A stretch of DNA of 18,480 nt from DAOTTI01 sp034437795 (GCA_034437795.1 DAOTTI010000028.1:1-18480), one strand, 5' to 3'. Positions 6,651 to 13,382 are shown, counted from the first letter of the stretch. Notes: generated from the letters alone by a model not told the origin. Numbers and translations: made by a program.

Positions 6651-6704
6651 GGAGCCCTCACCGCCGCCCGCTCCGCGGGCTCCCGCTCCCCCACAGGAAG
6701 AAGG
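6651..6704 (+). repeat. Dispersed CCCTCACC-type repeat, copy 2
   Basis: It begins GGAGCCCTCACCGCCGCCCG and ends CCCACAGGAAGAAGG. The match to the copy at 1121-1170 is close over nearly its whole length, including the atypical CCGCCGCCCGCT centre that the other copies lack. Confidence 0.65.
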
Positions 6705-6712
6705 AACTACAG

Positions 6713-6767
6713 TAGATGGCGCCCTCACCCTAACTCTCTCCCAGAAGGAGAGGGGACGATAGATGGC
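6713..6767 (+). repeat. Dispersed repeat, copy 3, flanked by an 8-bp direct repeat
   Basis: The 39-base core (6721-6759) is GCCCTCACCCTAACTCTCTC followed by CCAGAAGGAGAGGGGACGA, with the CTCTCCC/GGAGAG stem. TAGATGGC lies directly on both sides (6713-6720 and 6760-6767), as a target-site duplication or a 47-bp tandem duplication would leave. Confidence 0.6.
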
Positions 6768-6774
6768 ATCCAGG

Positions 6775-7098
6775 CTAGCGGCTGAGAGCCGCGGCGATGT
6801 GCAGGGCCACCTGCAGCTCCAGCTCCGTCTGGGGATCGCTCAGGTCGATGCCGGCCAGCTGCTCCACACGGCGCAGCCGGTAGAGGACGGTGTTGCGATG
6901 GGTGCGCAGGCGCTGGGCCGTCCCCGCCAGGCTCCGCCCTGACGCGAAGTAGGCGGTGAGCGTCTCGATCAGGCGGCCCTTGTGGGCCTGGTCGTACTCG
7001 CGCACCGGCCCGAGGCGCGCGTCCACAAACGACTGCAGCCGGTCGGCCGGGCCAAGGGTGGCCAGCAGGGATTCGAGGTCGGACTTCGACCGCGCCAC
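6775..7098 (-). CDS. Free-standing PucR-type C-terminal helix-turn-helix protein (107 aa), possibly truncated
   Basis: The whole protein matches the C-terminal portion of PucR/CdaR-family activators: FVDARLGPVREYDQ (24-37), a helix IETLTAYFASG, then the helix-turn-helix SLAGTAQRLRTHRNTVLYRLRRVEQLAG (56-83) and DLSDPQTELELQVALHIAAAL. Full-length relatives have several hundred N-terminal residues of sensory domain, which are missing. The GTG at 7098 has AGGAAG about 8 bases upstream. There is no other start codon in this frame between it and the stop codon of glnA, and that stop is in the same frame, 64 codons upstream. So it is either a genuine mini-regulator or the surviving end of a degraded activator. 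Its place immediately downstream of glutamine synthetase on the same strand suggests a link to nitrogen control; this is inference. Confidence 0.7.
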   Translation of the reverse strand: MARSKSDLESLLATLGPADRLQSFVDARLGPVREYDQAHKGRLIETLTAYFASGRSLAGTAQRLRTHRNTVLYRLRRVEQLAGIDLSDPQTELELQVALHIAAALSR

Positions 7099-7257
7099 GA
7101 TCGGGCTTCCTGGATGGTGCGCGAGGGCAGGCGGGTCGATGCCAGCGCCGGCATCAGGGCATGAAGCACGCTCAGCAGGCGCATGGAGGACGGACGGCGA
7201 GCGCGCGTGGCACCGCGGCCTGCGCCGCTCGCCGCCGTCTTCCTGCCGGCGCCGGAT

Positions 7258-7284
7258 CGACCCCCTCCCAGAGCAGCGGGGTCG
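7258..7284 (-). terminator. Hairpin just after glnA
   Basis: CGACCCC (7258-7264) pairs with GGGGTCG (7278-7284) around a 13-base loop, starting 3 bases after the glnA stop on the minus strand. No T-tract. It could reduce read-through into the PucR-like gene or protect the glnA 3' end. Confidence 0.35.
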
Positions 7285-7287
7285 CGC

Positions 7288-8784
7288 TTAGATGTCGAAG
7301 TACAGGTGGAACTCGTACGGATGGGGCCGGAGGGCCACCTGCTCCAGCTCGCGAGTGCGCTTGTAGTCCAGCCAGGTCTCGATCAGATCCTTGGTGAAGA
7401 CGTCCCCGCGGAGCAGGAACTCGTGGTCGCTCTCCAGGGCGTCCAGCACCTCGCCAAGGCTCCCCGGCGCGGACTGGATCCTGGCGGCCTCGTGCGGCGG
7501 CAGCTCGTAGATGTCCTCGTCGACCGGTGGCGGGGGCTCGATCTTGTTCTGGATCCCATCCAGCCCCGCCATCAGGCAGGCGGCGAAGGAGAGGTACGGA
7601 TTGCAGGACGGGTCCGGAATGCGGTACTCGAGGCGCTTGGCCGCCGGGCTCTTGAAGTAGACGGGGATACGGACGCAGGCCGAGCGGTTGCGCTGCGAGT
7701 AGACCAGGTTGATCGGGGCCTCATAGCCGGGCACCAGCCGGCGATAGCTGTTGGTGGAAGGGGCGGCGAAGGCCAGAATGGCCGGCGTGTGCTTGAGCAG
7801 GCCCCCGATGTACCAGCGCATCAGGTCGCTCATCAGGGCGTAGCTGCTCTTCTCGTCGTAGAAGAGGTTGACGCCGTTCTTCCACAGGCTCTGGTGGGTG
7901 TGCATGCCGGAGCCGTTATCGCCGAACAGCGGCTTGGGCATGAAGGTCACGGTATAGCCGTTCTGGTAGGCGACGTTCTTGACGACGTACTTGTAGAGCA
8001 TCACCTTGTCGGCCATCTTGACCAGGGTGTCGAACCGCATGTCGATCTCGGCCTGGCCGGCGGTGCCCACCTCGTGATGCTGCACCTCCACGTCGACGCC
8101 GCACTCGATCAGCTTCAGGATCATCTTGGAGCGCAGGTCCTGCAGCTTGTCCATCGGCGGCACGGGGAAGTAGCCTTCCTTGTAGCGGGGCCGGTAGCCC
8201 AGGTTGCGCCCGTTCAGGCTCGGCGTCACGCCGCCCTGCCCGCTGTTCCAGATGCCTTCGTCGGAGTCGATGAAGTAGTAGCCGCTGTGGCTGTCCTGGT
8301 GGAAGCGGATGTCGTTGAAGATGTAGAACTCGCACTCCGGCCCCCAGTAGCTCGTATCGGCGATGCCGGTGCGGACGAGGTACTGCTCCGCCTTCTGGGC
8401 CACGTAGCGCGGATCCCGCGTATACGGCTCGCGGGTGACGGGATCGATCACGTTGCAGATCAGGCTGAGCGTGGGCACGGTGCAGGCCGGGTCGGCCACG
8501 GCCGTGCTCGGGTCGGGGATCAGGAGCATGTCGCTCTCATGGATCTTCTGAAAGCCCCGAATGCTCGAGCCATCGAACCCGATCCCGTCGCTGAACAACG
8601 CCTCGTTGAGCTCCGTGATGGGGACCGAGAAGTGCTGCCATAGCCCGGGGAGGTCGACGAACTTCAGATCGACGATCTGCAGGCCCTGGGCGCGGGCCCA
8701 TTGAATGACGCCCTTGGGCGTGGGCTCGGGGGCGCGACGCGCCGCCGGCAAGGGCTCTGCCGCGAGTAGCTCCTGTACGGTCAT
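7288..8784 (-). CDS. glnA: Glutamine synthetase, type I
   Basis: Makes glutamine from glutamate, ammonia and ATP in the cytoplasm as a dodecamer. The 498-residue protein shows the family motifs in order: FDGSSIRGF (70-78), WGPECEFYIF (147-156), HHEVGTAGQAEID (236-248), GSGMHTHQSL with the metal/ATP-site histidines at 295 and 297, and NRSACVRIP (366-374) of the glutamate-binding arginine region. Tyr426 in EDIYELPP sits where GSI-beta enzymes are adenylylated, so regulation by GlnE is possible, but no glnE is present here. The ATG at 8784 is preferred (GAGAGGAG about 10 bases upstream) over an in-frame ATG at 8865 that gives a non-conserved leader. About 25 residues precede the usual N-terminus. 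A dyad 140 bases upstream may be its operator. Confidence 0.97.
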   Translation of the reverse strand: MTVQELLAAEPLPAARRAPEPTPKGVIQWARAQGLQIVDLKFVDLPGLWQHFSVPITELNEALFSDGIGFDGSSIRGFQKIHESDMLLIPDPSTAVADPACTVPTLSLICNVIDPVTREPYTRDPRYVAQKAEQYLVRTGIADTSYWGPECEFYIFNDIRFHQDSHSGYYFIDSDEGIWNSGQGGVTPSLNGRNLGYRPRYKEGYFPVPPMDKLQDLRSKMILKLIECGVDVEVQHHEVGTAGQAEIDMRFDTLVKMADKVMLYKYVVKNVAYQNGYTVTFMPKPLFGDNGSGMHTHQSLWKNGVNLFYDEKSSYALMSDLMRWYIGGLLKHTPAILAFAAPSTNSYRRLVPGYEAPINLVYSQRNRSACVRIPVYFKSPAAKRLEYRIPDPSCNPYLSFAACLMAGLDGIQNKIEPPPPVDEDIYELPPHEAARIQSAPGSLGEVLDALESDHEFLLRGDVFTKDLIETWLDYKRTRELEQVALRPHPYEFHLYFDI

Positions 8785-8921
8785 GTCACTGCTGCTCCTC
8801 TCGACTGCGCCGCCGCAGCCCGGCCTGGTCCCCGTCCCGCGGCGGCCGTTATCGGGAAGGAGCATACCGGCGCCCCTTGCGCCGGCGGTACGTGCAGATC
8901 AGCCGAATGTAGACGCCTGCA

Positions 8922-8940
8922 TTTGTGCGGAGTGCACAAA
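8922..8940. promoter_or_regulatory. Perfect dyad upstream of glnA, candidate operator
   Basis: TTTGTGC (8922-8928) and GCACAAA (8934-8940) form a perfect 7-bp inverted repeat with a 5-base centre, in an AT-richer patch of an otherwise GC-rich region, about 138-156 bases upstream of the glnA start codon. TACATT on the minus strand lies between it and glnA but no matching -35 box was found. The binding protein is unknown; the PucR-like neighbour and the MerR/RAM regulator are possibilities only. Confidence 0.45.
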
Positions 8941-9009
8941 GAAGGGGCAGGTACGTCCCCGCCCCGACCAAAGGGGGTGAGATCCCGCCCCGCGTCGCCG
9001 TGTCTCCGC

Positions 9010-9032
9010 CTCCCCGCGTTGAGGCGGGGGAG
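9010..9032 (-). terminator. Hairpin after the HPr-kinase-like gene
   Basis: CCCCGC (9012-9017) pairs with GCGGGG (9024-9029) around a 6-base loop, extended by CT/AG with one bulged G. It lies 28 bases beyond the stop of the minus-strand gene that ends at 9060. No T-tract. Confidence 0.35.
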
Positions 9033-9059
9033 ATCAGGGGGGAAAGCCCCGCGGCGGCG

Positions 9060-9959
9060 TCAGGCGAGCAGCGCGTACACCAGGCCGGCCGCCGCAGCGA
9101 GGTCGTCGTTGCGCCGCAGCAGGTAGCACTCCACGCCTTCCATGAGGCGGGCGATCAGCTCCAAGCCGAAGCGGGGGAAGGCGCGCAGGTTCTTGGAGCA
9201 GCGCGTGAGCTCCAGGGTGGCCTCCGCCTGCGATAGCGGCTGGAGCTCCAGCGGGCCGCCGGGCTCGAGGCGAGGCAAGACGACGTACCGCAGCGGCGGG
9301 CCAGGCGTGCGCTCCCACGGGCCCAGCACGGTGGAGCACAGGAACGGGCCGATGTGGTCCTCCGGACGGTAGCGCAGGCCAAGGGGCTCCAGGCGGGGCA
9401 GGGCGTCGTCGTGGACGTGGAAGGCGCGGGGGAAGGGCTCCACCTCCCAGGTGTCCGGACGCAGGAAGACTACGTCGTCCGAGAGCAGGCGCAGGCCGCG
9501 CAGGGCCAGCGCCAGGGCAAAGGTGGTCTTGCCGATGCCGGATGCGCCCGGCAGCAGGAGGGACCCGCGCGGGCCAGACAGCACCGCCCCGTGGACGTGC
9601 AGCAGGTCGTGCCGGCGGGCGATGGCCTGGTCGCAGAGGTGCCACTCCACGTAGCTCACGGCTTCGATCAGATCGTCGCACCAGTCCAGGTCCTGGCCCT
9701 GGCACGTCACGTCCCAGCACTCGCCGTCCGCGTCTACCCACACCTGGTAGCGCCCATCGGGGCGCCGGCCCCAGACCTCGGGCGAGACGCGAAAGGCGGC
9801 GTTGAGCCGGTCCAGGGTGGCGATGAAGTCAGGCGAGTTCGACGCGATCTCCGCCCGAAAGCCGAGCAGGTCATAGTGCGACCGGTAGGCGAGGCCGGTC
9901 ACGGACGTAACCGCAGGGCCGGCATCTGCCGGCGCCGAAGAAAGGATGACCGCTGACAC
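9060..9959 (-). CDS. Orphan HPr-kinase-like P-loop protein
   Basis: A 299-residue protein whose centre matches the HprK/P-family nucleotide-binding fold: LLHVHGAVLSGPRGSLLLPG (119-138), Walker A GASGIGKT (138-145), TFALALALRGLRLLSDDVVF with the acidic SDDVV (160-164) that aligns with the HprK Walker-B-like motif. The N-terminal 110 residues and C-terminal half are variable, as in the broad 'HPr kinase-like' group found outside PTS systems, some of which sit in peptide-modification clusters. No HPr, PTS component, PqqD-like protein or precursor peptide is seen nearby, so the substrate is unknown. The GTG at 9959 is the only sensible start, with GAGGGG about 12 bases upstream, a longish spacing. 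It is probably an orphan transcription unit between two repeat-containing gaps. Confidence 0.8.
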   Translation of the reverse strand: MSAVILSSAPADAGPAVTSVTGLAYRSHYDLLGFRAEIASNSPDFIATLDRLNAAFRVSPEVWGRRPDGRYQVWVDADGECWDVTCQGQDLDWCDDLIEAVSYVEWHLCDQAIARRHDLLHVHGAVLSGPRGSLLLPGASGIGKTTFALALALRGLRLLSDDVVFLRPDTWEVEPFPRAFHVHDDALPRLEPLGLRYRPEDHIGPFLCSTVLGPWERTPGPPLRYVVLPRLEPGGPLELQPLSQAEATLELTRCSKNLRAFPRFGLELIARLMEGVECYLLRRNDDLAAAAGLVYALLA

Positions 9960-10026
9960 GTGCGTCTGATGCCCCTCAGTGGCGCCTCAGGACCTCACGG
10001 CTCCTACCCTGGATTATCCATCGGCG

Positions 10027-10076
10027 GAGCCCTCACCCTCTCCCAAAGGGAGAGCGGACCCCCTCGCTGGCCATGA
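10027..10076 (+). repeat. Dispersed CCCTCACC-type repeat, copy 4
   Basis: GAGCCCTCACCC is followed by CTCTCCCAAAGGGAGAG with a 7-bp stem (CTCTCCC/GGGAGAG). Its right flank CCTCGCTGGCCATGA is identical to the right end of the copy at 1121-1193. The rest of the 9960-10241 gap shows no gene. Confidence 0.65.
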
Positions 10077-10241
10077 TTAATCCGGGACAGACGCCGGAGG
10101 CAGCGCGGCAACAGGCGCTGCCATCCTGCCTGCGCGGAGAGACGAAGGACGGGTGCGCTTTCGTCGTTCGTCCTCCGTCCTCCGTCTGGCCCTCCCGACG
10201 GCGGCTCCTTGAGGGACGCGCTGGGGGAGGTGGATAGGGTG

Positions 10242-10844
10242 CTACGCAAAGTCCTTGCCGTGCGCGACGCTCAAGAACTGCACGTCGGCGCTGCCCTGGC
10301 GGCGCAGGAGGAAGACGCCAGCGCGGTTCTTCCCCGGCAAGGGGTTGGTCAGGCGGCCGTTGAACCGGCCGTCTCCGTCGGTCGTGATCTGACCGAGCGT
10401 CGAGTCGCTCCCGTTCAGGGCGCGAAAGACCACGTCGTAGGTGGTGTTCTTGGCCGAGCTGCGCAGCTTGAGCTGGACGCGGCCGTTCGACTCCCCGGAC
10501 GAGCTGATGACCCGCAGGCGGCCGTCGCCGGTATCGGCGTTTGCGTTTGGCGCGAAATCGGAGCTATCGACGTCGCGGGCGCTGACCAGGGCGGCGACGA
10601 AGGAGACGTGGCGGCGGGGATGGGTGCTGGTAAATGGCGTGCTGCTAGGACCATGGGCCTGCGCCTGCGCCACAGCCGCGGCTGCGGGGCTGGGCAGGTT
10701 GTCGCGGCCCCGACCGCGCTGCTTCCCGGTCTCCGAGTCGGCGGCGGCGACGCCGAGCGGCAGGGCCGCCAGCACGGCCGGCGCGGTGAAGGCCAGCTTT
10801 AACCCTGATCCGAGGCCGGCTCGCCTCGTCGTTGTCTCATCCAC
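10242..10844 (-). CDS. Small secreted protein of unknown function (200 aa)
   Basis: The N-terminus is a clear export signal: a charged start with a double arginine (ETTTRRAG), a hydrophobic stretch LKLAFTAPAVLAALPLGVAAA and likely cleavage after GVAAA. The double arginine may mean Tat export but the following motif is weak. After a Pro/Ala-rich linker the mature part (about 75-200) is rich in short strands, including GRVQLKLRSSAKNTTYDVVF, a DSTLGQITTDGDGRFNGRL segment and AGVFLLRRQG, suggesting a beta-sandwich; no family is recognised. The GTG start at 10844 has AAGGAGG 9 bases upstream, one of the best ribosome-binding sites in the window. It lies between repeat-rich gaps and appears to be a single-gene unit. 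Real gene: well supported. Function: unknown. Confidence 0.75.
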   Translation of the reverse strand: MDETTTRRAGLGSGLKLAFTAPAVLAALPLGVAAADSETGKQRGRGRDNLPSPAAAAVAQAQAHGPSSTPFTSTHPRRHVSFVAALVSARDVDSSDFAPNANADTGDGRLRVISSSGESNGRVQLKLRSSAKNTTYDVVFRALNGSDSTLGQITTDGDGRFNGRLTNPLPGKNRAGVFLLRRQGSADVQFLSVAHGKDFA

Positions 10845-11050
10845 GGCGACTATCCTCCTTGACAGCAGAGTGATCTGCTGCCGACCGGTCCGCGCCTCGT
10901 ACTGGGCCTACTGGGGCGTACTGGACCGAGCCACTGCAGCAGGGTGGTGCGCCTCGCCTTTCCAGGGCGATCCGGCGCGCTCACCTTGCATAACGCAACG
11001 TAAGCCCCGAAGATAGGGCTGGGCTTCTGCACCAGCGGAGCCCTGGCCGA

Positions 11051-11083
11051 GCGAGTGGCGAGTAATGAGTAGCGAGTAGCGAG
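11051..11083 (+). repeat. Heptameric tandem repeat, unit GCGAGTA
   Basis: The run reads GCGAGTG, GCGAGTA, ATGAGTA, GCGAGTA, GCGAG: about 4.7 units of 7 bases with two substitutions. It is a simple short-sequence tandem repeat of the kind that can vary in copy number. Confidence 0.7.
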
Positions 11084-11122
11084 CCCTGGCCCAGGGTCCC
11101 CGCTGGAAGCGGGCGGCCAGAG

Positions 11123-11312
11123 GAGCCTTCACCCTAATCCTCTCCCAAAGGGAGAGGGGGTTCTCCCTTGACGAGCCCTCTCCCTAGCCCTCTCCTGGAG
11201 GGAGAGGGAATGCTCCGTCAAGAGGAGCCCCCGCTCTGGCCCTCTTCCTGTGGGAGAGGGAATGCTCCCTTAGGAGCCCTCACCCTGACCCGCTCCCAGA
11301 GGGAGAGGGGAC
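11123..11312 (+). repeat. Four tandem copies of the dispersed hairpin repeat
   Basis: GAGCC starts at 11123, 11173, 11225 and 11274, giving periods of 50, 52 and 49 bases. Each unit has a pyrimidine-rich head (close to GAGCCCTCACCCTGACCC), a CTCTCCC...GGGAGAGG stem, and a short tail; three of the four spacers resemble TGCTCCCTTGA or TTCTCCCTTGAC. All copies face the same way, as do the single copies elsewhere in the window. The array ends 15 bases after the stop of the peptide-binding protein gene (minus strand). Confidence 0.8.
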
Positions 11313-11327
11313 GGATTGACGCATGTT

Positions 11328-13055
11328 TTAGTGCTTGAGGACCTTGAGGCCGTACAGATTGGACTGCCCTTCGAAGTACTCCAGCGGGTTCTGGGGCAGG
11401 CCCACGACGTACGGCTTCACCAGCCGCGAGACGACGGAGTAGTACAGGAAGGCCACCGGCGCCTCGTCGAGCAGGATCTGCGCCGCTCGCTTGTAGAGGT
11501 CGTCGCGCCGGCGCCGGTCCGGCTCGGCGTCCGCCTGCTCGGTGAGCCGGTCGAACTCGGCGTTGGCCCAGCCAGTGTGGCTCACCGTCGCCTTGGAGTG
11601 GAAGACGGTGGTGTACCAGTTCTGCGGGTCGGCGTAGTCCTGGCACCAGCCCAGCAGGAAGATGGGCGGCGTCGTCTCCTGCGCCTTGAGCAGTGCGGTG
11701 TAGGCGCGGGACTCGACCGGATCGGCTCGCAGCGAGACGTTGAGCGTGCGCTGGAACTGGTCGATCAGGGCCTCGACGCGGGTCTTGTTGCGCGCATTCG
11801 AGGCGTAGGTGAACTTGACCTCGGGGAAGCCGCGCCCCTCGGGGAAGCCGGCGTCGGCGAGCAGGCGCTTGGCCTGCGCGGCGTCTAGCTTCTGCCCTCT
11901 CAGGTCGTCATAATGGCCGGGGAACCTGGGCGGCACAAACTGGTCGGCGGGCTCGCCGATCCCGCCCAGGATGTTGTTGACGAACTCGTTGCGGTCCAGG
12001 GCCGCCGAGAAGGCCCGGCGCACCTGGGGCTTGTCGAAGGGCGCCACCTTGTTGTTGAAGCCGACGTAGAAGGTGCAGCTGCCGGGGTACTTCTGATACT
12101 GCTGGCGCAGCTCCGGATCATTCTGGACCGCGGGCAGGTCCTCGCGCTGCACGCCGGCCACGTCCAGCTCCCCGTTACGGTAGGCGGCGAACTCCACCGC
12201 CGGCTCGCTGATCATTGCGTACTCCACGGTGGTCAGCGGGGGAGCGCCCCGATGATAGTTGGTGTTGGCCTGGAACACCATCCGGTTCTGGTGATCCCAG
12301 GATTGGAGCACGTACGGGCCGTTGCCGATGTAGGTCGCCGGCTCCGTCCACCGTTCGCCGCCCTTCTCCACCATGTCGCGGCGTGTGGGCAGGCCGTTCC
12401 ACGTCGCCAGCACGCTCAGGAACCACGGCGCGGGGGCCTTGAGCCGGAACTCGAGCGTCCGCTCGTCCTTGGCCTTCACGCCCACGGCGTCGCGGAGCCG
12501 GTTGAGCCTGGCGTCATCGGTCTCTTTGGAGGTGTTGAACTCTTCCGCCCCTTCGATGATGAAGCCGGTAAAGGCGTACTCGCCCTTGGTGCGCGGGTCG
12601 AGGTGGCGCTTCCAGCCGTACTCGAAGTCCTGCGCCGTAAGCGGCCGTCCGTCGGAATACTTGAGGCCCGGCTTGAGCGTCACGGTCAGGACCTTGCCGT
12701 CCTGCGAGACGGTGGGCATGCGCTCGGCCATCTCGGGCACCAGCTCCCCCTTCTCGTTGAAGGTGAGCAGGTTGGAGAAGACGCGCATGATCACCGTGAT
12801 CTCGCGCACGAAGGAGGCCTTCTGCGGATCGATCGTGTCCGGCTCACTCCCCAGATTGAGGTGGAGCACCTGCTGCTCAGCCGGCGGGCCCTGCGCTGCA
12901 GGGGTCCCCGCCGATGTGCCCGGGCCGCCGGGTAGCGTTGGCCGGCAGTGCGTCGTGAGGCCAGTGACCGTGAGGCCGGCGGCGGTGCCGAGGATCACGC
13001 GGCGCCGCGTAAGCCCCGCGCCGGCAGTCTCCCGCCCTAAAGGCTTGGCTTCCAT
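11328..13055 (-). CDS. ABC-transporter peptide-binding protein, family 5 (OppA/DppA type)
   Basis: A 575-residue extracytoplasmic solute-binding protein. Family-5 features: LNLGSEPDTIDPQKA near the N-terminus, EKGELVPEMAERMPTVSQDG, LTVTLKPGLKYSDGRPLTAQDFEYGWKR, then YIGNGPYVLQSW and the C-terminal lobe with VRRAFSAALDRNEFVNNI and PIFLLGWCQDYADPQNW. The N-terminus has a twin-arginine signal (LTRRRVILGTAAGL, Arg at 17-19) and a cysteine at 37 (GLTTHC), suggesting Tat export and lipid anchoring, although His before the Cys makes a poor lipobox. The ATG at 13055 is chosen because GGAGG lies 8 bases upstream; an ATG 15 bases earlier overlaps it. No permease or ATPase genes are adjacent, so its transporter is encoded elsewhere or it acts as a sensor. 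Ligand probably oligopeptide, by family only. Confidence 0.94.
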   Translation of the reverse strand: MEAKPLGRETAGAGLTRRRVILGTAAGLTVTGLTTHCRPTLPGGPGTSAGTPAAQGPPAEQQVLHLNLGSEPDTIDPQKASFVREITVIMRVFSNLLTFNEKGELVPEMAERMPTVSQDGKVLTVTLKPGLKYSDGRPLTAQDFEYGWKRHLDPRTKGEYAFTGFIIEGAEEFNTSKETDDARLNRLRDAVGVKAKDERTLEFRLKAPAPWFLSVLATWNGLPTRRDMVEKGGERWTEPATYIGNGPYVLQSWDHQNRMVFQANTNYHRGAPPLTTVEYAMISEPAVEFAAYRNGELDVAGVQREDLPAVQNDPELRQQYQKYPGSCTFYVGFNNKVAPFDKPQVRRAFSAALDRNEFVNNILGGIGEPADQFVPPRFPGHYDDLRGQKLDAAQAKRLLADAGFPEGRGFPEVKFTYASNARNKTRVEALIDQFQRTLNVSLRADPVESRAYTALLKAQETTPPIFLLGWCQDYADPQNWYTTVFHSKATVSHTGWANAEFDRLTEQADAEPDRRRRDDLYKRAAQILLDEAPVAFLYYSVVSRLVKPYVVGLPQNPLEYFEGQSNLYGLKVLKH

Positions 13056-13382
13056 TGGCGTTTCCTCCATGGCCTGCTGTGGCCTACTGTTTGGTGGCCG
13101 CTATTGTTCAACCTGGCAGCCGGCTCCGGCTGCGCTCCCCCGGCGCGCCGGCGGCCAGCTCCAGGCGCAGGATGTGTTACCAGCAGGTGATTGACAATCA
13201 CTCACTTGTGAGTATACGAGCAAGGGCCGTGCCAGATCAGCCGGTGCCGGTCTGGTGCGACGGTCCTGGTGGGACGCGCATGAAGTAGGGCGGCGCTCGC
13301 GCCGACCGCTTGAGCGGGCTCGACGCTGGATCAGGTCTGCCCCATGTAGCTCAGCCGGTTCGGTTTTGTACCCTCCAGGTGG
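13056..13382. other. Divergent promoter region, no gene
   Basis: This 327-base gap separates the minus-strand peptide-binding gene from the plus-strand membrane protein. The main content is the plus-strand promoter with an internal palindrome (13191-13218). A possible minus-strand -35, TTGAAC (complement of 13107-13112), has no good -10 box. No tRNA or small gene is supported. Confidence 0.5.
13191..13218 (+). promoter_or_regulatory. Sigma-70-like promoter with a palindrome between its boxes
   Basis: TTGACA (13191-13196, perfect) and TATACG (13213-13218) are 16 bases apart. Between them is the perfect palindrome ACTCACTTGTGAGT (13200-13213), which overlaps the first base of the -10 box. A repressor binding there would block RNA polymerase. 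The first gene downstream is the membrane protein at 13383, giving a leader of about 155 bases. Confidence 0.6.

Larger units (their letters stand above)
6257..6774. other. Intergenic stretch upstream of yvcK, without a gene
   Basis: No credible gene is seen on either strand. It holds a 7-bp palindromic stem CGCCGGC/GCCGGCG (6315-6331), a run of six A (6298-6303; T on the yvcK strand) 11 bases away, an ACAGTC/GACTGT inverted repeat at 6445-6461, and two dispersed-repeat copies at its right end. The stem plus distant T-run is too widely spaced for a standard intrinsic terminator. The yvcK promoter probably lies here but could not be pinpointed. Confidence 0.45.
10845..11327. other. Gene-free stretch dominated by repeats
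   Basis: It separates the secreted protein from the peptide-binding protein. It holds a heptameric tandem repeat (11051-11083) and a four-copy hairpin array (11123-11312). Short open frames here are Arg- or Pro-rich, run through the repeats and have no ribosome-binding site. Confidence 0.6.

Noticed and set aside
6969..7184. Alternative minus-strand frame (71 aa) overlapping the PucR-like gene, considered as its frameshifted N-terminus
   Set aside because: The first 30 residues are hydrophobic but match no part of PucR proteins that I recognise, and the rest is a shadow of the HTH frame.
7183..8643. 486-residue plus-strand open frame opposite glnA
   Set aside because: It is the antisense shadow of a certain gene; its His/Val/Asp-rich composition follows from the GC-rich codon pattern of glnA and it has no recognisable motif.
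11123..11312. Possible CRISPR array
   Set aside because: The spacers are only about 10-15 bases long and resemble each other, the repeats are degenerate, and there are no cas genes.
11913..12935. 340-residue plus-strand open frame opposite the peptide-binding protein
   Set aside because: Shadow frame; the minus-strand gene shows family-5 binding-protein motifs throughout the same interval.
13345..13360. tRNA-like D-arm (TGTAGCTCAGCCGGTT)
   Set aside because: No matching acceptor stem, anticodon stem or T-arm follows within tRNA length, so it is a chance resemblance or at most a fragment.
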